From positions 1-64,000 of the forward strand of contig JAAFIK010000023.1 in NCBI GenBank assembly GCA_013298665.1: a stretch of DNA of 64,000 nucleotides. The letters are read 5' to 3'. Source of the stretch: Chitinophagales bacterium. GTDB lineage: Bacteria; Bacteroidota; Bacteroidia; Chitinophagales; Chitinophagaceae. The notes beneath the pieces are model-generated. The model was not told where the DNA came from. It worked only from the letters and a program-made list of their open reading frames with translations, and searched no databases. The stretch's first letter is position 1. Each line of letters starts with the position of its first letter. Below are positions 43,606 to 51,971 of this stretch, one piece after another. The translations under genes were made by a program, and so were the position numbers.

Positions 43606-43938
43606 AAATTATGTAAGTTGAATTGTAAAAAAAAATATTGTTGACCCCCAAGCGGAGAACGAAAATATTTTTTACCACCGACATTGCAAGTGTTTAAATA
43701 TCAACAGACTGTGGAAAAACAATGTGCATAATTCCATAACATACCAGCAGCCCGAATTTGGCAGGTTTTCCACGTTTGTGGATAGATTTATTATGTGGAA
43801 AACGATACCCGCTTTATCCCCAAAAAGGAGCAAAATCCACCCCAAAAACAGCATCGCCCGTTTAACCGGGACTGCGCAACTGAAAAATTGACTGCGCAAC
43901 CGGGGCTAAATCTGTTGCCCGGCAGTATCTTTAACCCC
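43606..43938. other. nrdJ/dtd intergenic region with DnaA-box-like motifs
   Basis: Four motifs close to the DnaA box (TTATNCACA or its complement) lie within 93 bp: TGTGGAAAA (43710), TTTTCCACG (43766), TGTGGATAG (43777) and TGTGGAAAA (43794). The surrounding sequence is AT-rich. A plausible role is control of nrdJ by DnaA. A 75-codon minus-strand frame (43672-43899) crosses the motifs and is not called. Confidence 0.45.
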
Positions 43939-44391
43939 ATGAGAGCAGTGATACAACGCGTAAGACATGCCGCTGTACATATTGGCGGAGCAGAAAGGGC
44001 GGCCATCCATGAGGGCTTACTCGTATTTCTTGGCATTGAAGAGCCCGATACCGAAGCCGATACAGCCTGGCTCAGCAGCAAAATCGTACACCTGCGCATA
44101 TTTGATGACGCGGCAGGGGTACCCAATGTCTCGGTAAAAGAAACCGGTGGTAATATTCTCCTCATCAGCCAGTTTACTTTGTTTGCTGCTACAAAAAAAG
44201 GTAACCGTCCGGGTTATAGCCGTGCAGCGAGGCCAGACATTGCCGAACCCCTGTACGAAAAAATGATTGCACAACTGGAAACCGACCTCGGCAAGCCGGT
44301 TTTCACCGGTGTCTTTGGGGCAGACATGCAGGTAAGCCTGCTCAACAATGGCCCCGTAACGATATGGATGGATACCCGCAATAAAGAATAA
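43939..44391 (+). CDS. dtd: D-aminoacyl-tRNA deacylase
   Basis: A 150-residue protein that hydrolyses D-amino acids wrongly attached to tRNA. It opens MRAVIQRVRHAAVHIGG and has the two signature motifs: LLISQFTLFA (the SQFTL with the key Thr) and NNGPVTIWMDT (NGPVT). The frame is open from 43795, but ATG at 43939 gives the usual start and length. It is followed after 48 bp by the MazG-like gene, probably in one transcript with glyS. Confidence 0.95.
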   Translation: MRAVIQRVRHAAVHIGGAERAAIHEGLLVFLGIEEPDTEADTAWLSSKIVHLRIFDDAAGVPNVSVKETGGNILLISQFTLFAATKKGNRPGYSRAARPDIAEPLYEKMIAQLETDLGKPVFTGVFGADMQVSLLNNGPVTIWMDTRNKE

Positions 44392-44439
44392 GCTGCAGTT
44401 GAACACCACCTTTATCACCATTAAAAGCATACCACACAC

Positions 44440-44766
44440 ATGACCATCGCACAAGCCCAGCAACAAATCGACCAGTGGATCACAACCACAGGCGTCAGGT
44501 ATTTTTCCGAACTCACCAACCTCGGTATCCTCATGGAAGAAGTGGGCGAACTGAGCCGCCTCATGGTAAGAACATACGGCGAGCAATCTTTTAAAGAAAC
44601 GGACAAAGGCCGGGACATCGGCGATGAAATGGCTGATGTATTGTGGGTGCTGCTCTGCCTCGCCAACCAAACCGGGGTGGACCTCACCACAGCCCTTCAG
44701 AAAAACTTTGAAAAGAAAAACATCAGGGATGCACAGCGGCACCGGGACAATGAGAAATTACAATAG
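44440..44766 (+). CDS. MazG-like nucleotide pyrophosphohydrolase
   Basis: A 108-residue all-helical protein that likely splits NTPs or dNTPs to NMP and pyrophosphate. The metal-binding motifs are visible: EEVGELSRLM (ExxE, about residues 29-38) and DIGDEMADVLWVLL (DxxxD/ExxD, about 59-73). It lies between dtd and glyS and is probably part of a short housekeeping operon with them. The exact substrate is not known. Confidence 0.87.
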   Translation: MTIAQAQQQIDQWITTTGVRYFSELTNLGILMEEVGELSRLMVRTYGEQSFKETDKGRDIGDEMADVLWVLLCLANQTGVDLTTALQKNFEKKNIRDAQRHRDNEKLQ

Positions 44767-44825
44767 CCCTGCGTTGCCCCAACCATCCCCTCCATTATCC
44801 TTTATCCATTACCTTTGCACCCATT

Positions 44826-46301
44826 ATGGCAAAAGAAACAAATCAACCCGCCCCGCAGGCAGGTTTCCAGGCGCTTATATCGCATTGCAAGGAGTACGGG
44901 TATATTTTCCAAAGCAGTGAAATTTACGACGGCTTACAGGCCGTGTACGACTATGGCCAGTATGGCGCACAACTGAAAAAAAACATACGCGACTACTGGT
45001 GGAAAAGCATGACCCAACTGCACGACAATATTGTGGGTATTGATGCAGCCATCTTTATGCACCCCACTACCTGGAAGGCAAGCGGCCATGTGGACAATTT
45101 CAGCGACCCGATGATCGATAATAAGGACAGCAACAAACGCTACCGTGTCGATCACCTCATTGAAGCACATGCAGAAACGCTTCAGGAACCTGCAGCCGGT
45201 ACCTTAATCGCCGAAATGGAAGCCCTTATTGCCAGGGATGATTACGCCGGGCTCAAAAACCTTATCGACAGCAACAATATCAAATGCGCCGTAAGCGGTA
45301 CCTGCAACTGGACAGACGTACGTCAGTTCAACCTCATGTTCAGTACCGAATTTGGTGCCGTAGCCACTGAAGGAGAAGAAGACAATAAAGTTTATCTCCG
45401 CCCCGAAACAGCACAGGGCATCTTCGTCAATTTTCTCAACGTGCAGAAAACCGGCCGTATGAAAATACCCTTCGGTATTGCACAAACGGGTAAGGCCTTC
45501 CGCAACGAAATCGTGGCCCGCCAGTTCATCTTCCGCATGCGCGAATTTGAACAGATGGAGATGCAGTTTTTTGTACGCCCCGGCACACAGATGGAATGGT
45601 ACCGGTACTGGAAAGAACAACGCCGGGCATGGCACGAAAGCCTGGGCGTACCTGCGGAAAAACTGCGCTTTCACGACCACGTAAAACTGGCACACTACGC
45701 AGATGCCGCACTCGATATAGAATTTGAATTTCCCTTTGGCTGGAAAGAACTCGAAGGCATCCACTCACGTACCGACTTCGACCTTAAGAATCACCAGGAA
45801 TACAGCAAAAAGAAAATGCAGTATTTCGACAACGACCTTAATGAAGAAGATAAGCCTTATGGCAATTATATTCCCTATGTGGTGGAGACCTCCGTTGGTC
45901 TCGACCGCCTCGTGCTGACGATCCTCAGTTTGGCCTATGCCGAAGAAAAATGGAACAGGGAAGACGGCAGTGAAGACAGTCGTGTGGTACTCCGCATCCC
46001 GCCCCGCATCGCCCCGCTGAAATTAGCCGTACTACCGTTAACCAAAAAAGACGGGTTGCCCGAAATTGCCGATGCGCTCATCAAAGAATGTAAAGGCGAC
46101 TTTCATTGCTTTTACGAAGAGAAAGACAGCATCGGTAAACGCTATCGCCGCATGGATGCCATCGGTACCCCCTTCTGTGTCACCATCGATCACCAGACCA
46201 AAGAAGACAATACCGTTACCATCCGCTACCGCGATACCATGGTGCAGGAACGCATTCCCATGGCCGATGTTCGCCGCCTGATTAATGAAAAAATCGGATA
46301 A
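44826..46301 (+). CDS. glyS: Glycyl-tRNA synthetase (single-chain, dimeric type)
   Basis: A 491-residue class II enzyme that charges tRNA-Gly. It has the GlyRS opening (LISHCKEYGYIFQSSEIYDGLQAVYDYGQYGAQLKKN), motif 2 (FRNEIVARQFIFRMREFEQME) and motif 3 (GLDRLVLTIL), then the anticodon-binding domain (KLAVLPLTKKDGLPEIADAL) with the late TPFCVTIDHQT. It is the one-chain type, not the alpha/beta type. A terminator follows. The matching tRNA-Gly is at 30662. Confidence 0.96.
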   Translation: MAKETNQPAPQAGFQALISHCKEYGYIFQSSEIYDGLQAVYDYGQYGAQLKKNIRDYWWKSMTQLHDNIVGIDAAIFMHPTTWKASGHVDNFSDPMIDNKDSNKRYRVDHLIEAHAETLQEPAAGTLIAEMEALIARDDYAGLKNLIDSNNIKCAVSGTCNWTDVRQFNLMFSTEFGAVATEGEEDNKVYLRPETAQGIFVNFLNVQKTGRMKIPFGIAQTGKAFRNEIVARQFIFRMREFEQMEMQFFVRPGTQMEWYRYWKEQRRAWHESLGVPAEKLRFHDHVKLAHYADAALDIEFEFPFGWKELEGIHSRTDFDLKNHQEYSKKKMQYFDNDLNEEDKPYGNYIPYVVETSVGLDRLVLTILSLAYAEEKWNREDGSEDSRVVLRIPPRIAPLKLAVLPLTKKDGLPEIADALIKECKGDFHCFYEEKDSIGKRYRRMDAIGTPFCVTIDHQTKEDNTVTIRYRDTMVQERIPMADVRRLINEKIG

Positions 46302-46322
46302 TCCCCATCGCTGCGATAAAGT

Positions 46323-46353
46323 AAAAAGGGAGTCTGACCGACTCCCTTTTTTT
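46323..46353. terminator. Terminator between glyS and acs
   Basis: AAAAAGGGAGT, loop CTGACCG, ACTCCCTTTTTTT (46323-46353). Perfect stem with A and T runs on both sides, so it serves both converging genes. Confidence 0.9.
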
Positions 46354-46384
46354 ATGCAATAACTGCACGTGCAGTTCAGCAGCA

Positions 46385-48787
46385 TTACAACCTTCCGGCT
46401 TTGATCTCCTCCACTACCGCAGGATCAAGCAGCGTTGTGGTATCCCCCAGGTTATCCATCTCCCCTTCCGCAATTTTGCGCAGGATACGCCGCATGATCT
46501 TACCACTACGCGTTTTTGGCAGTCCCTTTACAAATTGTATCTTGTCCGGCTTGGCTATCGGGCCAATGATACGCGTTACCGTTTGCAAAATATCCTGCCG
46601 CATCTGGTCGTCATTGCCATGCGTACTGCTCAGCATAATATATGCATAAATGCCCTGGCCCTTTACCTCGTGCGGATAGCCCACCACAGCGCTCTCCACC
46701 ACACCAGCGTGCATATTGATCGCATTCTCCACTTCAGCCGTACCAATACGGTGTCCGCTTACATTCAGCACATCATCCACCCTGCCCGTAATCCGGTAAT
46801 CCCCATCGGTATCACGCAGGCAACCATCGCCGGTAAAATAGAGATTTTCGTACGTGGAAAAGTAAGTCGTGCGACAGCGTTCATGATCGCCGTAAGTGGT
46901 ACGCAGCATCCCCGGCCAGGGAAACTTGATACAGAGATTGCCTTTTACCACCCCCCTCGGTGCAGCTTCGGGCAGATAGGCAGACAGTGCCACATCCGGC
47001 AGCGGTTTCAGGGCAGCCTCAATACGATCCATCGCCGCGGGCATTGCTGTCATGAGTTCGCTCTTCGTCAACTGTACCACGGTAAATCCCTCGCTGCGGA
47101 ACCAGTCTAATCGTTCTTCATCAGAAGCCGTATTATCCGCTAACTGGTGCGGAATATCGTCAATGTCGATAATAAATTTTTTCGACAGGCAGATAAAATC
47201 CACCACATATACACCCGCAATAAACTGTCGGCGGAACTTATAGGCATCAAACCGGAAATTCCAGAACTGCTCCCACAGCAGTTTTTCCGCTTCAGCCGGG
47301 TTGGTACGCCGTTGCTTCACCAACTCCACCAACCTTTCTTTTATGCCTGCATCTCCGGCAGCAAACAGGTCGTTGATGATGGGCTCTGTACTGCCCGGGG
47401 CAAAGATCACCGGTGGTTTCAGGGCTTCAGCCGCCGCATCGCTGCCCGGTATCACCTGCCCGTTTTCATCCACCAGTACCGGTTGTATACCCGGCATCGG
47501 CAGGGTGGCAAAAGTTGGTTTTGCCGGCGTAATGCCTGCCAGGTTAGCAATCAGTACGCCACCCGTTTCCGTCTGCCACCAGGTATCCACAATCGGGCAG
47601 CGCCTTTTACCAATCTGCTCATCATACCAGTGCCAGGCCTCTTCATTGATCGGCTCTCCCACCGTACCCAATACCTTCAGCGAAGACAGGTTTTTGCCCT
47701 TCACCGGATCGTCGCCAAAAGCCATCAGGCTCCGGATGGCCGTGGGAGCCGTATAAAGGATGTTTACCTTGTGTTTGTCCACCATATCCCAGAAACGGCC
47801 GGCATCCGGCCAGGTGGGGATGCCCTCAAACATCAGCGAGGTAGCCCCGGCACTAAGCGGGCCATATACAATATAGGAGTGGCCCGTTATCCAGCCGATA
47901 TCCGCCGTACAGCAGTGCACATCCCCCCGCAGGTATTGAAATACGTTTACAAATGTATAGTTCGTCCACACCATATACCCCGCCGTACTGTGTACCACCC
48001 CCTTGGGCTTGCCCGTAGAGCCTGAGGTATAAAGGATAAACAGCGGATCCTCCGAGGCCATCACTTCGGGCGGACAGTCCGGGTTGCCCATCGTTTCTAC
48101 CTTTTTTATTTCATCCTCCCACCACAGGTCCCGCCCCTTGATCATGCTCACGGGCGTACGCGTGCGGGTGCAAACAATTACTTTTTTAACAAAAGGGCAG
48201 CCGATCAGGGCATCATCAATCACACTTTTCAGCGGAATGTCTTTATTGCCCCTGTACGCCCCATCGCAGGTAACGATGTATTCCGCGTGCGCATCCGTGA
48301 GCCGGTCGGCAATGCTTTGCGCACTGAAGCCACCAAATACCACCGAATGGATGGCGCCGATACGTGCGCAGGCCAGAAGCGCAATGGCCAGCTCGGGTAT
48401 CATACCCATATAGATGCATACACGGTCGCCCTTTACCACACCATTGTTTTTCAGCACATTGGCAAACTGGCAAACCTTAAAATGGAGTTCTTTGTACGTC
48501 AATACACGGTGGTGTTCATCCTTATCGTTTGGCTCCCAGATGATGGCCGGCGTGTTGCCGTTTTTTTCCAGGTGCCGGTCGAGACAGTTGGTGGTAATAT
48601 TGAGCAACCCACCCTTAAACCATGCTATGTTGGGTTCGGTAAAATTCCAGTCCAGAACGGTGTCCCAGGCTTTGATCCATTCAAAATGCCCCGCAATATC
48701 TGCCCAAAAGGCTTCGGGATCTTCAATGCTTCTTTTGTATGCGTCTTTGTAGTGCTCAACAGATGTAATCTGATAAGGGAATGCCAT
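46385..48787 (-). CDS. acs: Acetyl-CoA synthetase with an inserted DUF559-like nuclease domain
   Basis: An 800-residue acetate-CoA ligase, about 150 residues longer than the usual ~640-650. The adenylation core is complete: ATP loop YTSGSTGKPKG (254-264), VDTWWQTETGG, FTGDGCLRDTDGDYRITGRVDD and the catalytic lysine in TRSGKIMRRIL (about 763). Between VDENGQVIPG (ending ~448) and GVVKGNLCIKFPWPGM (from ~612) lies an insert holding a DUF559-like domain (about 497-590): PAEAEKLLWEQF, KFRRQF, VVDF, IIDIDD with His547, and EERLDWFRSEGFTVVQL. ATG at 48787 gives MAFPYQITSVEHYKD; the frame is open upstream to 48895. Both parts are in frame without stops, so a fusion is translated or the insert is removed later. 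Confidence 0.95.
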   Translation of the reverse strand: MAFPYQITSVEHYKDAYKRSIEDPEAFWADIAGHFEWIKAWDTVLDWNFTEPNIAWFKGGLLNITTNCLDRHLEKNGNTPAIIWEPNDKDEHHRVLTYKELHFKVCQFANVLKNNGVVKGDRVCIYMGMIPELAIALLACARIGAIHSVVFGGFSAQSIADRLTDAHAEYIVTCDGAYRGNKDIPLKSVIDDALIGCPFVKKVIVCTRTRTPVSMIKGRDLWWEDEIKKVETMGNPDCPPEVMASEDPLFILYTSGSTGKPKGVVHSTAGYMVWTNYTFVNVFQYLRGDVHCCTADIGWITGHSYIVYGPLSAGATSLMFEGIPTWPDAGRFWDMVDKHKVNILYTAPTAIRSLMAFGDDPVKGKNLSSLKVLGTVGEPINEEAWHWYDEQIGKRRCPIVDTWWQTETGGVLIANLAGITPAKPTFATLPMPGIQPVLVDENGQVIPGSDAAAEALKPPVIFAPGSTEPIINDLFAAGDAGIKERLVELVKQRRTNPAEAEKLLWEQFWNFRFDAYKFRRQFIAGVYVVDFICLSKKFIIDIDDIPHQLADNTASDEERLDWFRSEGFTVVQLTKSELMTAMPAAMDRIEAALKPLPDVALSAYLPEAAPRGVVKGNLCIKFPWPGMLRTTYGDHERCRTTYFSTYENLYFTGDGCLRDTDGDYRITGRVDDVLNVSGHRIGTAEVENAINMHAGVVESAVVGYPHEVKGQGIYAYIMLSSTHGNDDQMRQDILQTVTRIIGPIAKPDKIQFVKGLPKTRSGKIMRRILRKIAEGEMDNLGDTTTLLDPAVVEEIKAGRL
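46952..47443 (-). mobile_element. In-frame insertion carrying the DUF559-like domain inside acs
   Basis: These ~164 codons have no counterpart in ordinary acetyl-CoA synthetases; the flanking parts join smoothly if they are left out. The core (about 47018-47299) looks like a DUF559 (PD-(D/E)XK/Vsr-like) nuclease domain. Nothing resembling intein splicing motifs (Cys/Ser at the start, HN and Cys/Ser/Thr at the end) is seen at the borders. Calling it mobile is inference. Confidence 0.45.
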
Positions 48788-49206
48788 AAGTAGATTATTT
48801 TTTGTGGCATAAATATAGAGAAAAGATGCCTGAGTTGGGGAGTTTATCCGGAAATATTGGCTGGCAGACACTCCGTATAAAATGGTTGGCGCCAAACGAT
48901 GGGCTTATCCGCCGGAGCCACTCCGGGAGATTGCCGGCTGGTTGCAGACAAAAAAGCAGCGGTCATTTCAAATGCGCCATTTCCGCCTGCACAAAAACTT
49001 ACCAATACCTGGCGACCCGGCAGCACATATCTCCGGAATTTGTGACAAATTCTTTTTCTTTTTTTATTTTGTCACAGGTTTGTGACAATTTTTTTGTGAC
49101 AATTTAAATTGTCACAGATTTTTTGTCACAACATATTCTAAAGTAAATCTGCACGATCAATTTTATTGGTATCCGTGCACACAATTTCACAACAAAAAAA
49201 AATAAC
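48788..49206. other. Divergent acs/VOC intergenic region
   Basis: The acs side (minus) has TATATTTA about 20 bases before its ATG, one base off the promoter consensus. The VOC side holds the TGTGACA palindrome array at 49041-49130. No gene is seen in between. Confidence 0.45.
49041..49130. promoter_or_regulatory. Array of six TGTGACA/TGTCACA sites (putative operators)
   Basis: The sites begin at 49041, 49070, 49081, 49095, 49110 and 49124. Two pairs form perfect palindromes: TGTGACAATTT/AAATTGTCACA (49095-49116) and TTGTCACA-GGTT-TGTGACAA (49069-49088). Regular spacing of 11-15 bp and dyad symmetry point to a protein-binding array upstream of the VOC gene. Half-sites TGTGA/TCACA recall Crp/Fnr regulators, and such a gene lies at 50577. 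Confidence 0.7.
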
Positions 49207-49671
49207 ATGGAGGAACAAAACAACCAACCGGTAAACCCCGCTTCAGCAAACGACACAATTCCTAAAGTAACGGGTATTGGTGGTATTTTCTTTTTTGCCG
49301 AAAACCCCACAGAAACAAGAGAATGGTATAACCGGCACCTGGGTCTCGAAACCAATGAATATGGATCGAGTTTTGAATTCAGGAATGCCCACAGGCCTGA
49401 GGAAATCAATTATCTGCAATGGAGCCCTTTTAAAAGCGGGAGTACCTATTTCGCTCCTTCAAAAAAGGAATTCATGATTAACTACAGGGTACAAAACATT
49501 GAGGGACTCGTCAATCAGCTAAAAGGCAATGGGGTAACCGTTCTGGATGATATTGAAGCCTTTGATTATGGGAAATTTGTACACATCATGGATCCGGAAG
49601 GCAACAAAATAGAACTCTGGGAACCCGTTGACCATGTATTTACGGCAATGGGCGGAAAGACCACCAAATAA
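49207..49671 (+). CDS. VOC family protein (glyoxalase/dioxygenase-like)
   Basis: A 154-residue protein of the vicinal oxygen chelate fold. After a polar start (MEEQNNQPVNPASAND) come the two beta-alpha-beta modules: GGIFFFAENPTETREWYNRHLGLETNEYG and NYRVQNIEGLVNQLKGNGVTV, ending with MDPEGNKIELWEP, where the Glu is the usual last metal ligand. Substrate unknown: it may detoxify methylglyoxal-like compounds or confer resistance. Palindromic sites upstream suggest it is regulated. Confidence 0.88.
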   Translation: MEEQNNQPVNPASANDTIPKVTGIGGIFFFAENPTETREWYNRHLGLETNEYGSSFEFRNAHRPEEINYLQWSPFKSGSTYFAPSKKEFMINYRVQNIEGLVNQLKGNGVTVLDDIEAFDYGKFVHIMDPEGNKIELWEPVDHVFTAMGGKTTK

Positions 49672-49861
49672 CAGCGAACGGCACAGGTTGCAAATGCAGC
49701 GAGATACACGAGCGCTGCTGGCAGGGGATTGCCCGTTCAGGGGGTCTGTCTGCTGTTAAATTTAACCGTTAGATACCAGCCAGTATATGCCGGTTTTTAA
49801 CAACCCGGCAATAACGCGTTCCGCAAAAGTATTGCCCTGATTCATTTACGTACATATGATG

Positions 49862-49869
49862 TATATTTG
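49862..49869 (+). promoter_or_regulatory. TATATTTG box abutting the start codon of the 49875 gene
   Basis: TATATTTG fits TAnnTTTG and ends 5 bases before ATG 49875, so the transcript would begin at or next to the start codon: a leaderless message, or the real start is a later codon. Confidence 0.55.
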
Positions 49870-49874
49870 ATAAA

Positions 49875-50510
49875 ATGGCCTTCGTCATACGCTATTCAGA
49901 CGGCACGCTTATGTTAGCGCATATTAATGACATAACATTACTATCGTCAAACCGGACTATCGACTTGTCAGAACCGACTGATTTGTATTTTAAAGCAGCA
50001 AGTGAATTACGATCAACAAAAAGACATCATTGTATTTCGAGGGGTGATTTTATTCTTGCACAGCTAAGCGGTAAAGACGGCAGGGAAATATTTGATGCAC
50101 ATCGTGAAGAATGGGGTATAGGGCTATTTGAAGAAAATATACTGATTGCTGACGATTTTAAAAGAGGTTTTTTATGGTGTTTCAGGGATCATACCACTTC
50201 CTGGAATGACAATCAAAAAGCTAAAAATTGGTTCCTTACTTCTCCGGAAAGTACTTTTGTCAGGCGTTACGCGTTCCGGACTTGCGACAGAGGATTTGAT
50301 GAATGTGTTGAAATTCGGGAAGGAAGCTGTAAAGAAATCCCTATCGCTCTTTTAACAGACGGCGACTATGACGTTCTACGCAGTCCGGCTTTTTCAAAAA
50401 CTGAGTTGACCAATTTTATTGAAACGTATCAGCCCCGGAATGGCCATTACGAAATTGGTGAAATAATTGAGGGCTATAGCTCAGCAAATCCGAATTACGG
50501 TGCCTCGTAA
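49875..50510 (+). CDS. Hypothetical protein, no known family
   Basis: A 211-residue soluble protein with no signal peptide or membrane helix. It opens MAFVIRYSDGTLMLAHINDITLLSSN, is rich in aromatic and acidic residues, and has DGREIFDAHREEWGIGLFEENI and a Cys-containing stretch (FRTCDRGFDECVEIREGSCKEI). I do not recognise the family. The gene is more AT-rich than the genes around it, which suggests transfer. A promoter box lies immediately before the start codon. The Crp/Fnr gene follows after 66 bp. Confidence 0.65.
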   Translation: MAFVIRYSDGTLMLAHINDITLLSSNRTIDLSEPTDLYFKAASELRSTKRHHCISRGDFILAQLSGKDGREIFDAHREEWGIGLFEENILIADDFKRGFLWCFRDHTTSWNDNQKAKNWFLTSPESTFVRRYAFRTCDRGFDECVEIREGSCKEIPIALLTDGDYDVLRSPAFSKTELTNFIETYQPRNGHYEIGEIIEGYSSANPNYGAS

Positions 50511-50576
50511 GCATACAACATCCGCCCTGATAACGGAAGCCCTTCAAAGCCTCCCACTATTCAATCAAACAAAGCA

Positions 50577-51143
50577 ATGAACAGTTTAATACAGTTATTC
50601 GAATCCGTTTTACCCCTTACTGCTGCAGACAAAGCGCTGATCAGTGAACACACCAGTACCGAAACATTAAAAAAAGGCGAAAAATATTGCGAACAGGGAA
50701 AAATATGCAGAAAAATGGGTCTGGTTACCGGGGGCGTGTGTAAAGTGGTTCGTACCGATACCGGGGGCAACGATTTCATCCAATACTTTACCAGCGAGGG
50801 CCATTTTGCCGTTAGCCTCGACAGTTTCTCCAACCAGACACCCTCCGAAGAATATATAACCGCATTAACACCATGCACCTTCGTTACCCTCACCCGTACC
50901 GATTTTGGCATCCTCGAAAAATCTGTTGAGCATTTTTCAAAAATCATCAGCCACTTAAAAGAAAAAGCCCTGCTCGAAAAATACATCATCAAAAGCGAAA
51001 TGTTTGTGGATGACGCCCGGACCCGCTACAAAAAATTGGTACAGCGGCAACCCTCCATCATCCGCCGCATTCCCCAAAGTCAGATCGCCTCATTTCTCGG
51101 CATCACCCAATACACGTTAAGCCGCATAAGGGCTAAACAATAA
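50577..51143 (+). CDS. Crp/Fnr family transcriptional regulator
   Basis: A 188-residue regulator. The beta-roll (about 20-110) has KKGEKYCEQGKICRKMGLVTGGVCKV and the C-terminal helix-turn-helix is IRRIPQSQIASFLGITQYTLSRIR. As in many Bacteroidetes members, the phosphate-binding residues for cAMP are not complete, so the signal is unknown. It lies before an SDR and a PhzF-like gene, and 1.4 kb after the TGTGACA array; control of either is possible but unproven. Confidence 0.9.
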   Translation: MNSLIQLFESVLPLTAADKALISEHTSTETLKKGEKYCEQGKICRKMGLVTGGVCKVVRTDTGGNDFIQYFTSEGHFAVSLDSFSNQTPSEEYITALTPCTFVTLTRTDFGILEKSVEHFSKIISHLKEKALLEKYIIKSEMFVDDARTRYKKLVQRQPSIIRRIPQSQIASFLGITQYTLSRIRAKQ

Positions 51144-51183
51144 TTTTTTGCCCTAAGGCAAATATTCCCGGTTGCCACCCGGC

Positions 51184-51191
51184 TAATTTTG
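51184..51191 (+). promoter_or_regulatory. Promoter box of the SDR-PhzF pair
   Basis: TAATTTTG fits TAnnTTTG and lies 14 bases before ATG 51206, giving a short leader. Confidence 0.6.
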
Positions 51192-51205
51192 CGGAAAATC
51201 ATACG

Positions 51206-51943
51206 ATGAACAAGGTACAAGACAAAGTAACAATCGTTACCGGAGCCTCAAAAGGCATCGGGGCAGCCATCGCCAAAGCCATGGCAAAAGACGGAGCAAA
51301 AGTAGTGGTCAACTATGCAGCGGATAAAACAGGTGCGGAAGCCGTTGTTGCAGACATTACGGCCAACGGAGGCAGCGCCATCGCCATACAGGCCGATGTA
51401 ATCAAAGCCGCCGATGTAAAAAGATTATTTGCAGCAGCAGACGGGTGGGGAAAAATCAATACCCTGGTAAATAATGCAGGCGTGTATAAATTTGAGCCCA
51501 TAGAAATGATTACGGAAGCAGAATTTCACCGCCAGTTCAACAGTAATGTGCTGGGCACCCTCTTATGCATCCAGGAAGCCCTGAAACATTTTAATGACAC
51601 CGGTGGCAGCATCATCAACATCAGTTCAGTAGCCACAGTTAAGGCCACGCCGATGTCGTTGGTCTATACAGCCAGCAAAAGCGCCGTTGACGGTATTACC
51701 CGCGTCCTCTCAAAAGAACTTGCCGCAAAAAATATCCGGGTAAATGCCATTTTACCCGGCCCCACACAAACCGAAGGCAACCCGGTAGCCGGTACCGAAA
51801 TAGAAACGTATATTGCCGGCCAAACCCCTTTGGGCAGGATCGGACAACCCGGCGATATTGCTGCATTGGCCGTATTCCTGGCATCCGATGACGCGGCCTG
51901 GATTACCGGACAGAAAATAAGCGTGTCGGGTGGATTTGATTAA
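51206..51943 (+). CDS. SDR family oxidoreductase
   Basis: A 245-residue NAD(P)-dependent oxidoreductase with a Rossmann fold. The cofactor motif is TGASKGIG (12-19), the NNAG motif lies at 89-92, and the catalytic set is Ser140/141, Tyr154 and Lys158 (YTASK). The end ITGQKISVSGGF is typical of 3-ketoacyl reductase-like members. Substrate unknown. It precedes the PhzF-like gene by 28 bp and shares its promoter. Confidence 0.93.
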   Translation: MNKVQDKVTIVTGASKGIGAAIAKAMAKDGAKVVVNYAADKTGAEAVVADITANGGSAIAIQADVIKAADVKRLFAAADGWGKINTLVNNAGVYKFEPIEMITEAEFHRQFNSNVLGTLLCIQEALKHFNDTGGSIINISSVATVKATPMSLVYTASKSAVDGITRVLSKELAAKNIRVNAILPGPTQTEGNPVAGTEIETYIAGQTPLGRIGQPGDIAALAVFLASDDAAWITGQKISVSGGFD

Positions 51944-51971
51944 GCAAGTACAATATACCATACAACAAACA

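Noticed and set aside
43672..43899. 75-codon minus frame upstream of nrdJ
   Set aside because: Overlaps the DnaA-box-like motifs and the dtd upstream region; no likeness to known proteins.
43606..43938. Replication origin
   Set aside because: Only four imperfect boxes and no origin-linked genes nearby; kept as a regulatory observation only.
46952..47443. Acs insert considered as an intein
   Set aside because: No Cys/Ser at the first position with block A features and no C-terminal HN-Cys/Ser/Thr motif at the borders.
47147..48025. 292-codon plus-strand frame opposite acs
   Set aside because: Shadow of the acetyl-CoA synthetase gene.
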